NCBI GenBank assembly: GCA_037783415.1
Contig: JAZGTN010000059.1
Coordinates: 868,001-932,000, forward strand
Direction: 5' to 3'
Source of the DNA: Leptasterias polaris
Lineage: Eukaryota > Echinodermata > Asteroidea > Forcipulatida > Asteriidae
Length of the DNA stretch: 64,000 bases
Part shown: in pieces, positions 8,512 through 19,575 of the stretch
Layout of the letters: each line of letters begins with the position of its first letter
Numbering within the stretch: the first letter of the stretch is position 1
Notes under the pieces: model-generated
The model's database searches: none
What the model was told of the DNA's origin: nothing
The model's input: only the letters and a program-made list of their open reading frames with translations
Program-made: the position numbers and the translations under genes

Positions 8512-11500
8512 ATGGTTCTCGCCGGGTTTACAAAGGAATATCGCGATCTGGATTCATACCACCCGTACAGTCCGACCACAACATCCAGTGCAATGCCGCC
8601 CCAAGCACAGACGGCCACCGACCACCACCAGCCAGCCGTGCCGGTCGGGGTGGTGTCATCATCTCGGTCCCGTGCACCCACCACCACATCCAATATCTCC
8701 AGAACTGAATCTGCTAATGAAGAGGACATTGAAACCACAGTGAAATGTGTGCTAATAGGTGACGGTGCAGTCGGGAAGACTAGTCTTGTCGTGAGCTACA
8801 CAACAAATGGATACCCATTGCAATATGTGCCAACAGCATTCGATAATTATTCAGGTTTGTGAGATTTTTACATTTTGTATAATAAAAAAAAGTTCATCTT
8901 TATTTTTAAATTTTATTGATACAAAATTGTGCAGGATAAAACCATTTGTCTGTTTCAATCTTTCACTAAGTTTAACTTTTTACCGTGGACGTTGTTGTCG
9001 GGCTAGATTTAAACTTTTATTTTTTATTTTTCCCTTTTTCATATATTTCAAGTCGGAGTCATACAATGAGTTACAATTTTTATAATTAAAAAAAAACCCC
9101 ACTTATTATCAGCAGCATGCGGTGGCTTGAATTGTAACTTTAAATTCTTGAAAATGGTACATTTCAAATATTTACCCACGAAACGTCATAAATATTAACT
9201 TTAATCAGATCTTCACTAAATTCTTTCATCTTCATTCAAGTCACAATTGAGCACACCACCAAAGGCCTATCCTGTGTAGCCCCTAAACCCATAGTCAATT
9301 GTTGCTTAGCATTGTCCGCAGCTAATTTAGGGACAGTAAGCACAATGGTTTGAATAGGGAGGCAAGTTATTAGATGTGGGCAGTGCTTCTGGTGTTTGAA
9401 GCCCCTAATCTGGGAGGTAGAAAGTAGAAGCTCTAAACCAGGAATGAGTCATTACATCATAAACATGGTGTGGGAAGGGGATCCCACTACAAGCCACTGC
9501 ATTTAATCATCAATGTGGTTTCTTGACAAAAGCTTTTTTTCTGACCTTGTTTACTTTGAGCTTGAGTCATTTTAAAGATCTTTGAAAGCAGTTACAAGAC
9601 AGAAATCCAGTAAACCACATCTGCTGGTTGAGCTGTGGTTATGAGTTTACTATGACATTTGTTGTTAAAATGTCAAAGTACCAGAAAAAGGGTAGGGCTG
9701 TGGTAACCACAGCTACCCCTGGTGATGGAAGTGACGTGATCTAAGACAAACAGACAGCACCATGGTGAAAATTGACATTATTTAAAAAATTTCAATATAT
9801 TGTAATCTTAAATCTGACCATGTGAATTTATTGTGCACACTAGCCTTGTTGAGCAGAAAGTTCTGCAAAGTGCTCAGCAGCAGCGAGCATGTCCACTCTA
9901 GGGTCTTGGGGAAAAACGTTACACAAAGGCACAAATAGATGGTCGTGGATATAACTTGCATTGTAACATTTTTACAATCACTTAAAACTTGTTATCACAT
10001 TAATACCATTTCCACTGTGTCTGCGTCTGTGCTTTTTATGCTGTATTTTGCCAAACTCCCCACCTTGAGCACTTGGATTTATAATGTAATTTATTAACTG
10101 CAAAGTTCTTTGGCATAACATAATCCTCAAGCTCCGACACCTTTTACCATTAGCTGATTCACTACTCCAATGTGAACCCTACACCTTGTAGTTTTTACAC
10201 ATAATTGGGTCCAAGAGAAACATTGGTGGCCTGCAGTCATTTGGTTCAATCCTGTACCATGTGAACACCATGCAATAAGAGTAGGGCTCTTCCTGTGGTT
10301 GTATTTACCAGACTATCATTAAGCAAACAAGATGGAAAAACTCCCAGTAGTAGAACAAGTATGGAAGCTTAGAGTGTTCATCCATGTTTATGAGTATGGT
10401 AAAAAGATGGTATAATCATTGTGGAAGGATGTATTCCTGATCTTTATATTCCATCTTCCCACGACAAATTACCTCCATAACTCAGAAACAAGGGTGGTCA
10501 TTTAAGGCTTCCATACAGGAGACCTTTGAACAACCAGAATCTAATGTGTTGAAGCCATTATTGTATAGCACTCACTAGCTGCAGGCACGTATATGGTACA
10601 CCAATCAAAGATATGCCTGCTATTTTAATGCACGCCAATTCCAATCATGAAAATTTGCTGGAATCTTTATTTCACAGCTGCCATTGATAAATGGTTTACC
10701 AGATAAATTTCTAAAGCACAATACGCGTACAACACATGAGAAGTGACACAAGTTGAGTTAATAGTGAATTGGTGATAAAATACCATCAATTGTAACTCAA
10801 CAGTCAAATGTTGTTTCCCACAACACTGAAGATCTTTTCATCTGGTTATTAAAGAGTTGTAAAAACTGCATTTCTGTTTATCAAAAAATCATATACACAT
10901 TGTAGGGTCGGTTGTTATGATTACGTACAATATGTTTGTTATTTTATGTGTACCCAATGGGGGGCCCCTCAGATATTGTTGTCAATTGAAATGCAATCGA
11001 GCACAGCCTTGTTATGTATGGTTATATTGATTAGTCTAGCGATAAATAATGTAATGTAAGCCAAACAAGAATAAAATCATGTTTCAGATCAGTCGAATTC
11101 ACAATTTCACCCAATGCGCATTATGATTGGAAATCCAATATTTTATTTTCTGTCTGTGTTTTTAATAACTACTGTATTTTAGAAGTATAATTAGGCCTGA
11201 TACTTCACGGAGGCAAAGGAGGCAATTGTCTCAATGCCCCTGATTACTGCCTTGGTGCACCTAGAAATGTTCCAATACAAACTTCCCTTATACAGGTGCC
11301 CTTTACATTAATTCAAATTGCCCAAGTTGCCTTGAACTTCGCTCTTGAATGGGCACAGCAATCTTCCTCTGATAAGGGGCACTTCTATGAGGAAAATGTA
11401 AATTTGTATTGGAACTTTGCAAAGGGCACCACAGCAAAAGCACAGGGCACCACGGCAATTGCTGTGGGTGCCGTGGGTTAATTTGAGGCCTGCATCGGGC

Positions 11501-14500
11501 CAGGCCCGAGTTGGCCGTTGGCTTTTTGATTCAACTGCAAATTATGCAATGAAGCATTGTAACAACGGAAACATTACATACTGTACAAATATTTGAATGT
11601 TCATTTATTTACACTTACAGAAGAAGATCTGTAATACAGTTGTTGACATTTTGTGAATCCGTCCATAAATATCATACATTTATTTAATATTGTTGTACAT
11701 TTCTTCTTTGATTTCTACAGTTGTGGTGAGAGTGGACAGGAATCCCATCAAAATACAAATATGCGATACAGCTGGTCAAGTAAGTAATCACTTTGAAATA
11801 TGTCCTTCTTTCTTTAAAAGTCAAGGTTCCCTTTTTATTAAATAAATTCTTCCAGTGGCGACAGGGCTGTCAAATGTAAACCCAATTAGCCTTGAGATTC
11901 TGTGGACTGCATGCCAGAAAATAGGATGCTAGGCTCCAGACCATGTTGAACTCGGCACGCATTATCCTATTCAAGCAAAAATCCGGTGACTTACTTCGAT
12001 TTATTTGTGTTATGTTCACCCTTACCCCAGAATGATACAGCTAGGGCATTACAAACCGATAATACCAGTGATCTGTTTCCTAATCCGACAATTGTAGCGA
12101 TAAGACAGATCAAATCGTAATCACTTTGTCTATCTGCGGAATTAGTTGACAAAAAGTGTTCTTTGTCTGTGACCTCATAATATGAACTTTGACCTTGTTA
12201 TATTTATACAATGATGATCTTTTGCAAATAGTTTGACAAACAGTAACCTAAAGCAACAAAATTGTTGAATCCGTTGATAAAGCAGTTTATCTGGGATTGT
12301 AATTTTCCCATGACATAAATCTCCACCACTTAAACCTTAAAGCTAATTGAAAGATATCCATCACCAGTGCTGTACGTACATCGTACATCACACGTGGGTG
12401 GATGGTAATTTGTAAGCACTGCATAGATTGGATGGGGGTGTGGGTTGAACTTTGGACTAACTCATCTACAGTTGAGGAGTAGGAGTCTCTGACATTTGTA
12501 TACTTTCTGAACTACAGTTTCAACTACAGTGTGTGTACAAATAAGACGGGGATATTTAAAAAATAATAATATCAGTTGATATTATTATTGTTGACAAACA
12601 TTGTTATAGTTCATAAGGCAGCGACATTGATGCACTGTACAAAAGCAAGATACAATAACTACAAAACATACTAAAAAGTGCACAACAAATAAATGTTGAT
12701 CATTTTAAATATGATAAATGTAGTGGTTTACAACTCTTTATTGTATGTGAATGTTTTAGGTTTCGGAAACCTTTCAAAACTTCCATTATTGTAAAACTAT
12801 GGTAAAGAAATGCGTACTTATTAACTAAACTACTGTAGGCTATAGCCTACCACGTGAAACTACTATAGTTTTATATGATACCAAATCCAGTGTACAGAAG
12901 CCACAGAGGACCAGGGACGGCACACCATGACCTCCTGGCCCTGGTCTTGGCCTTGGTGCCCCTTCAAAAGTTTTTGCAATGGAAGTGCTCTCTCAAAGAT
13001 GAAATTCCAGGCCTGATATCATGGAGCAATAGTTTATTGCTGTATGATTTTATTAATTATGTTGTACAGTGTTAATGTCCATAGCATAGGAACTGTTCAG
13101 GGTGGGGGTGTTTTCAGAGCCATTTGCAACCCTAGTAATATAAGTGAACACCATGTGATCTGCCTCAGTACAGCCCTTTCACTTTCGGCTGGCTTCAAAT
13201 AAAACACCCCGAAAAGACACTGCAAATTGCCTGAGGCAAAACGGTAGCCTAGCCTGTCTCGTTGACAATACCCAACGCTGGGTATTAACAATGTCCTACA
13301 ATAGTAACTGCTTATTACACTGCGTGTCACTGTAGAGGATTCCTTGTGAAGTTATTGTTGACCAGTTATCAATCAATGGTCCAGAGTTTGGCCGGAGTAG
13401 TTTGGCATCGATCAATAGATCATGAGGTGAAAGCATCACCTTGATCAGATCATGGTGGATCTCTATAGAGACAGAACAGAGACCTCAGAGAGGGAAGGGG
13501 GGAGGGTGACTATTGGAGGTTTCACTCTGAGCAGAGGATTGTGATAAAAAGCTTCCTCCTAAAGTAAAGAGATGAGTGAAAATCATCACAACCAGTTTGA
13601 TAAGTTATTCCGCTGTTCTTTCACATCAACTCATTTATTGATATCATGGCTTGATTGCAAAGCTCTGTTATAAAGAGGTTCTGCTTATAAAGAGTACATT
13701 CTGTTTTGCTGTCCTTTTAATATGACAACGTTCATGTTATAAAGAGGTAAATTGGCAAATCCAAGCGGTCTTATAACGAGACTGTAACTAGTTCGTTGTC
13801 CGCAGGACTTCTCCGGTATTCCCTTTTTTTCATCTTCCATGAACCACATCCATCCATGGGTTAACGTACAAAATGAATAATACTGGTGGGTTTTTCTAGG
13901 GAGTGTCTTATAATTGTCTGTTGTCAGTAAACCAACCACTATTGGAGTTTGTACATCAAATGACCTTAGTGATAACATCAAAGAGACCTGGAAAAAATAA
14001 CAGTGTGTATAGAATCAGCAGCAGACATCAAACAGATTAGAGTCTTCAATTGTAAACTGACCATGAGTTGTGGCAGCGTTGCTGATACTAGTATTGAGAA
14101 AAAACATTTCTCAATATCAGTTGATCATGGTTGTTTACAATATTTGTTCAGTGTACATATCTTACTGTGATAAGATTCTAATCTTAACATCAGTGCAGGG
14201 ATAGTTGACCATAAGGCCATCACTATAGGGAGGGAGGTTGCACAGCCTCACTCCCAGGGGAAGTTTGTTGCCCTGTGGTGTCAATGCTGTAATTGTATAG
14301 TGAGAAAACATGTGTTTGTGGACCATGGACAGTTGTGGCTTTCTCTAATGAGTTATCCAGACAGTTGACCTCGGGGAAAGGTCACAAATGAGGAATCTCA
14401 TAATTTTGTGTCCTCCCTCAGTCCTTGTAATTTATGTTACTGTCGTTTAGAACACTCCCCTCAATAACTCATCTAAATGAAACCCTTATTATGAGACTAC

Positions 14501-15271
14501 ATCCTGATTAAGAGGAAACTGATTATAAAGTGAGATGGTCAAATTAACAGCTCCATGCATCCGTGGTTTACATGTTCACTCCTAGCTTTATAGCCTGGAT
14601 CCTTGCCAAGACTGGCTTATGAAGCCCTTCTTGCTGCCAGTAGGCGTCACGGTAATCAACTCGTGATCCAAGTAGTATTTAGGGGAAAGTTATAAACAAG
14701 GATGTTGAAGTCTTGCTGTTTGAAATCTTGTTTGCCTTTTACTCAAGATGGCTATCTTTTTGTTCTTCTTTTCCAGGATGATTTTGACTCCTTGCGGCCG
14801 CTCTGCTACCCACAGACGGATGTCTTCCTGCTCTGCTTCAGTGTAGTCTCACCAACTTCGTTTCATAACACACTAGAGAAGTGGTTGCCGGAGGTACGAA
14901 GACACAACCCCAAGACTCCCATAATCCTTGTAGGCACTCAGTGTGACTTACGGACTGACGTCAATGTCTTGATTGATCTTGCTAAGTATCATGAGAGGCC
15001 AATAACAGAAGAGGAAGCCATTTACCGTGCGGAGCGTATCAACGCTGTCAGCTATGTTGAATGTTCAGCATTGACACAACATAACTTAAAGGACGTTTTT
15101 GACACAGTTATCTTAACTGCGCTCCAGTTTACTGGGCCCCCTAAAGGCAAGAGTAGAAACAGCTCCAAGTCCAAGAAATCCAAAAGTAAGCCATTAAAAG
15201 TCAAGAACGATAAGCCATTGCCGGCCAAACCTAAATCTTCAATCTGGAAGAAGCTTTGTTGCATCGTTTGA
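8512..15271 (+). CDS. RHOU: RHOU/RHOV-type atypical Rho GTPase, three coding exons
   Basis: Coding exons are 8512-8854, 11721-11779 and 14777-15271, giving 298 residues. Junctions are phase 1 and phase 0, and the splice reconstructs NYS-VVVRVD and DTAGQ-DDFD. Motifs: P-loop GDGAVGKTS (83-91, with G85 at the Ras G12 position), switch I PTAFDNYS (107-114), DTAGQ (130-134, Q at the Ras Q61 position), TQCD for guanine (188-191) and SAL (231-233). RHOU/RHOV proteins are fast-exchanging, Cdc42-like GTPases that bind PAK and act in adhesion, filopodia and endomembranes. Family hallmarks here are a proline-containing N-terminal extension of about 75 residues (longer than in human RHOU), a Lys/Ser-rich tail (about 258-285) and C-terminal CCIV. 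That ending is not a CAAX box, so palmitoylation rather than prenylation is expected. The ATG at 8512 is the first after an in-frame TGA at 8482; Met28 is an alternative. It could be the single ancestor-like gene of vertebrate RHOU and RHOV. Confidence 0.93.
8855..11720 (+). other. RHOU: RHOU intron 1
   Basis: 2,866 bp. The donor is a weak GTTTGT and the acceptor TTTCTACAG. At about 11211-11485 it contains a segment rich in GGGCACC/GGTGCC that is related to repeats at 12915-13019 and 46457-46541. No other feature was seen. Confidence 0.85.
11211..11485. repeat. GGTGCC-type dispersed repeat, copy 1
   Basis: It contains several GGGCACC boxes and on the minus strand TGGTGCCCTTTGCAAAGTT, which parallels TGGTGCCCCTTCAAAAGTTT in the copies at 12915-13019 and 46457-46541. 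A 61-codon ORF inside it (11296-11481) is considered noncoding. Confidence 0.45.
11780..14776 (+). other. RHOU: RHOU intron 2
   Basis: 2,997 bp, with a consensus GTAAGT donor and a CTTTTCCAG acceptor. It contains repeat copy 2 of the GGTGCC type (12915-13019). Otherwise unremarkable. Confidence 0.9.
12915..13019. repeat. GGTGCC-type dispersed repeat, copy 2
   Basis: It shares GGTGCCCCTTCAAAA and CTCAAAGATGAAA followed by GGGCCTGA/AGGCCTGA with 46457-46541, in the same order and spacing. Confidence 0.6.
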
Positions 15272-17373
15272 GTTTCTTAATGTTCTTCATCCTGCACTTC
15301 GCACACCCCCCCTGTGTCTTTCCGTATTCTTGTGGAATCGTGCCATAAATATTCAGCTATTTGTGTCCACATGACGCCATGAACTAAACTGTGGATTGTG
15401 GACGGAAGAACAGTTTCTGGTGAACCTTAATACCATCACAGCAGAGTGGCATTTGGCTATAATGCCAGATTCTTGGAGACTGGTTCTTCTCATCTTCTGT
15501 CAGCAGAAGGGATAGTCTTGACTAAAGATTCCAGACTGCATCATGTGACTGTTAGGTTATCTACATTAAATGGCTGCTGTAGATACATCCAGTGAGTAAA
15601 AACACATTATATCATAAAGAATTATACAAAAAGCAAAACGTGGTTAACCCACTTGGGTTTCGGAATTGTGAAGTCAATAACAGTCAATGAAGACACTGAG
15701 GAAAATAAAAGCGCATTTCCATGTTTTCCCAAATGTCCGCCATAATGCATACGTACTAACTAGTTCTTCCCTTGTGTAGCATATTTAAAATGAAATGTAT
15801 ATTGTATTCCCATTATAATTTATTGTTAAACCACATTAAGTAACAGGAAATATTACAAGAGAACTAAAGAATGTTCCAGTCAATGATTAATTGAGGAGTG
15901 TTACTGAATTCCAATGTGGTGACCTATTATTACTGTCAACAGAGGGTTGTAAACATTCTTGAGTATGATCAAACAAATTTTCTCTAGCCCCTTTCACACT
16001 ACACAACTTTCCCAGGAAATTCCCAGGGAGAATTTGGTTGACGATTCATACTTGAATTGCCAACCCTGGAAAACTATAGCTAGCCCTGCTTGGGAGTAGG
16101 ATTGATAACCCCAGGGTAAGAATACAGAATACTCATTATGTATCCAGTGTGAACGAACATATAGCAGGGGTAAGATTCCCCAGGAGTTTCCTGGGGTTTT
16201 GTTTCCTGGAAAATGGCACTGTGGTGTGAAAAGGGCTTCTGTTAACCTGAGAAGTTGAACCTGAGAGTTTTTATTTTACTTCTCTAAAGAATTTTGTCAA
16301 ATTTAGTATGTTAAGAAATTCAAAAGTTTTTAAATGTTTGGTGAACCATAATTGCCTATAAGTTAAAATGTAAATGGAAGTTATTTGTTCCACTTTTTAA
16401 TGCTCTTTGTTTCAAAATCAGAGAGTCTGTTGTTAAAGCGTACTTTTTCCAACCTGACAGTTAACTACCTAATGCAATTTCTGTATTTGTTCAGATCCAT
16501 TTCTTATTAGATTTTTGGGGGATAAAACTTTAAAACAATTAATTTCATTAGTTGTGATCTTACAATTAAGTGAATAGGGAAATTATAGTAAGCAATTAAT
16601 AAGAATACAAAATGTTTATCTGTCACCAAGATTTTGAAATATCAAATTTTAAAATCTTTACTTTTTATCTTTATGTTTGTTGTGATATTTATTTATTTAA
16701 ATTAAGTTTTCAATCAAAATCACTAGCATTGGTTATCTTTAAAAAAAAGAATTCAATATTTACATTCAAATATCTAAAATAGTTTAATATTTGCGATGAC
16801 ATGTAAAGTTAAGAAAAGGTACTGTATACACTGTGATTTGCATATCATGTTTGGTCCATGACATGTAAGTTCAGTTAACAAAAGTGCATTGTAAAAACAT
16901 GCAACTGCTAAGCTAGCAAGTATTGCTAAGCAGAATCAGGCTTTTTGATTAACATTCAAATGTTGGTTGAGGTCAGTTACAGAATTTTTAATTTTATTGT
17001 TAGGGGCCTATAAGATTATTTTTATTTATTCATTTTTTTCATTCGGATGGGTGTTTTTTTTGCCTTGGCCAATCTTCCGTTGAGTATGATTTACAAGTTT
17101 TACATAAGTAAATGATCTTCTTTTCATAATATGCAAATGTCTGTCAGTAACCCAGTGATATTTGTGCTTCCAAACGAATAAGCTGAAACAGTGTAAAAAT
17201 GTGAAGTAAAATGATGTGTCCCCAGGTTGAAGAGATTCCATGGGACAGTTATGTGTATATCGGCAAATTGCTGTAAGTATTGTTTATTTTATAAAGCCAT
17301 AAATTGAAGATGGACTTGGTGATATTTGTTTTTCTCTATTTGTGTTAATAATTTTGTAATATTGTGAAATAAA
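15272..17373 (+). other. RHOU: Probable RHOU 3' UTR and flank
   Basis: AT-rich sequence after the TGA. An AATAAA at 17368-17373 is the best-placed candidate polyadenylation signal, which would give a UTR of about 2.1 kb; an earlier AATAAA lies near 15705. A family B MITE (15986-16238) sits in this stretch and would be transcribed in the long form. Confidence 0.4.
15986..16238. mobile_element. MITE family B, copy 1
   Basis: The ends AGCCCCTTTCACACTACAC and GTGTGGTGTGAAAAGGGCT form a terminal inverted repeat, and the interior is rich in CCCAGGAAATTCCC-type blocks. Other copies: 25541-25793, 28533-28995 (interrupted) and 47311-47577. No ORF. Confidence 0.8.
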
Positions 17374-17497
17374 ACAGAGCAACTATTGAAGTAAAGAATG
17401 ACATGTTGTTGAGTGTATAACTAGACATTAGGTGTTTGTGGACAAACGAAGCTGTTACGTTTTTTTTTATTCATACATTTTTTTTACCCAAGGAGTC

Positions 17498-17749
17498 TAT
17501 AGACCTTTCTTTTGCAACGTCACAGCAAATCAAAAACAGATTGCCGCAGTGTTACACAAATATTCAAAAATAGTGTTGAATTTGTTGGAAACAAATCAAC
17601 CAATCATGGAAGGTAATTCCGTTCATGAATCTTTACAGAAAATGTTGAATTTGGTCACAACATTTTTTAACACGATTGAATGTTTTACTAACATTCGGCC
17701 GTCCATGCCAACCGGCGCACTTTGTTTGTAAACAAAAGAAAGGTCTATA
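17498..17749. mobile_element. 252-bp MITE with perfect 17-bp TIR
   Basis: TATAGACCTTTCTTTTG at 17498-17514 is exactly repeated in inverted form at 17733-17749. The terminal TA may be a target duplication, as for Tc1/mariner-type elements, but it could also be part of the TIR. The 99-codon ORF that crosses it (17432-17731) is explained by the element and is not listed as a gene. Confidence 0.8.
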
Positions 17750-18101
17750 ACTGAAAAAAGTTTGACGATCGGGGGTATACTTGTTGAGATATGGTGCTTA
17801 TATAAGGTTGGCTAATTAATTAAGAATTTTAACAATTTTTTACATTTAGACTTAAGTTCATGTACTAAGCTTCAATTTGATATATGATTTAACTCTTTCC
17901 TATGTACACATGTACACTCTAGGATATTAGGCTTAAACAAAAAACGTGTGCAATTGCTATGGGGATTTAGGTGGAAACAAAGAATAATAACAATACCTGT
18001 TCCGACAGTAGGTCGGAACAGCTAACTGGAACTATGAATTCAAAATTCAGTTTTTAGATAAGGTTTCACAGAAACGTAATTTTTGGAAATTGGAAAATAT
18101 T
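17750..18101. other. Unassigned; small hairpin
   Basis: CTGTTCCGAC and its exact complement flank a 5-base loop at 17997-18021. The 10-bp stem is perfect and could form a hairpin in RNA. No T run follows, and no gene association is clear. Confidence 0.5.
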
Positions 18102-18169
18102 ACAAGGACCTCCCTCACCAACTTTTTAAAAAGTCTGGACGAGCAACATGTTATTTATTTTACTTGGCC
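18102..18169. mobile_element. Terminal fragment of the 62366-62934 element
   Basis: In reverse orientation the segment matches the first 70 or so bases of the element at 62366 almost perfectly, including the GGCCAAGTAAAATAAATAAC terminus, and then diverges abruptly. The end is followed by TAA, compatible with the 3-bp TTA/TAA target seen for the full element. Confidence 0.75.
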
Positions 18170-18263
18170 TAAGTTCAATTGGTTATCTGAGTCATAAGAA
18201 AATAGCGAAACCCCCTTACATGTTTTCACTGAATTCAAACATTGAGATTTGGACTGGTGAGAC

Positions 18264-18379
18264 TAAGGCCGTGTCCGAATTGGCGACTTCGGCTACAGCT
18301 AGATCAGCGCGTCTGTCAGTGTTGAAGGATAGGCAGACGCGCGCGCCCTAGCCGTAGCCGCCGTTTCGGACACGGCTTA
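18264..18379. mobile_element. Hairpin MITE, about 115 bp
   Basis: Inverted ends (GCCGTGTCCGAA, GGCTAC, CTAG, GCGCGTCTG in order, and their complements) surround a short spacer (about 18315-18333). The element is GC-rich in AT-rich flanks and would fold into an almost continuous hairpin. Confidence 0.8.
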
Positions 18380-18726
18380 ATACTAATTATTTACTCAATT
18401 CCCAGGAACTATCCATTACAAGCACAAATATTTTTTTCCACCATGACCATCTTTATTCCACATACATATAAGTTATGACTTAAGGGCAAATCTGGAAATA
18501 TTTTAATGGAATAGGTCTCATACTCTAAAACATAGCTCCACATACCTTATAGCAAAAAATACTGAATTCTTTGAGACACCTATGGGTGTGATAAAGCACT
18601 ATAAAGAATTATGTAAATATTGTTAATATTATAAATGTTATACACACTTTCAGGGTTTGCCCTTAACTTTTTATTTGACTGGCCAGAAGGACTTGTTCAT
18701 TTATTTTTTCACTAGTCCATATGAAA

Positions 18727-19575
18727 AACTAGCCAGCAGGACCACTTGGGGAGAATTGTGACTGGTACTCAGTTGTTTTAACTAGCCAGCAGGACCACTT
18801 GGGGAGAATTGTGACTGGTACTCGGTTGTTTTAACTAGCCAGCAGGACCACTTGGGGAGAATTGTGACTGGTACTCAGTTGTTTTAACTAGCCAGCAGGA
18901 CCACTTGGGGAGAATTGTGACTGGTACTCAGTTGTTTTAACTAGCCAGCAGGACCACTTGGGGAGAATTGTGACTGGTACTCAGTTGTTTTAACATAGCC
19001 AGCAGGACCACTTGGGGAGAATTGTGACTGGTACTCAGTTGTTTTAACTAGCCAGCAGGACCACTTGGGGAGAATTGTGACTGGTACTCAGTTGTTTTAA
19101 CTAGCCAGCAGGACCACTTGGGGAGAATTGTGACTGGTACTCAGTTGTTTTAACTAGCCAGCAGGACCACTTGGGGAGAATTGTGACTGGTACTCAGTTG
19201 TTTTAACTAGCCAGCAGGACCACTTGGGGAGAATTGTGACTGGTACTCAGTTGTTTTAACTAGCCAGCAGGACCACTTGGGGAGAATTGTGACTGGTACT
19301 CAGTTGTTTTAACTAGCCAGCAGGACCACTTGGGGAGAATTGTGACTGGTACTCAGTTGTTTTAACTAGCCAGCAGGACCACTTGGGGAGAATTGTGACT
19401 GGTACTCAGTTGTTTTAACTAGCCAGCAGGACCACTTGGGGAGAATTGTGACTGGTACTCAGTTGTTTTAACTAGCCAGCAGGACCACTTGGGGAGAATT
19501 GTGACTGGTACTCAGTTGTTTTAACTAGCCAGCAGGACCACTTGGGGAGAATTGTGACTGGTACTCAGTTGTTTT
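18727..19575. repeat. 53-bp satellite, 16 units
   Basis: A unit beginning AACTAGCCAGCAGGACC is repeated 16 times at a period of exactly 53 bp, with one extra base in a single unit (near 18991). The units are almost identical; the only other variant I noticed is a G for A in one unit (near 18824). This indicates recent amplification or homogenisation. The period is not a multiple of three and no frame stays open, so it does not encode protein. Related single copies of the core lie at the array edges and at about 52511. Confidence 0.97.

Noticed and set aside
17432..17731. 99-codon plus ORF
   Set aside because: Coincides with the 252-bp MITE defined by its 17-bp inverted ends.
18727..19575. 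CRISPR-like regular repeats
   Set aside because: The 53-bp units are contiguous without variable spacers, and the DNA is animal; it is a satellite.
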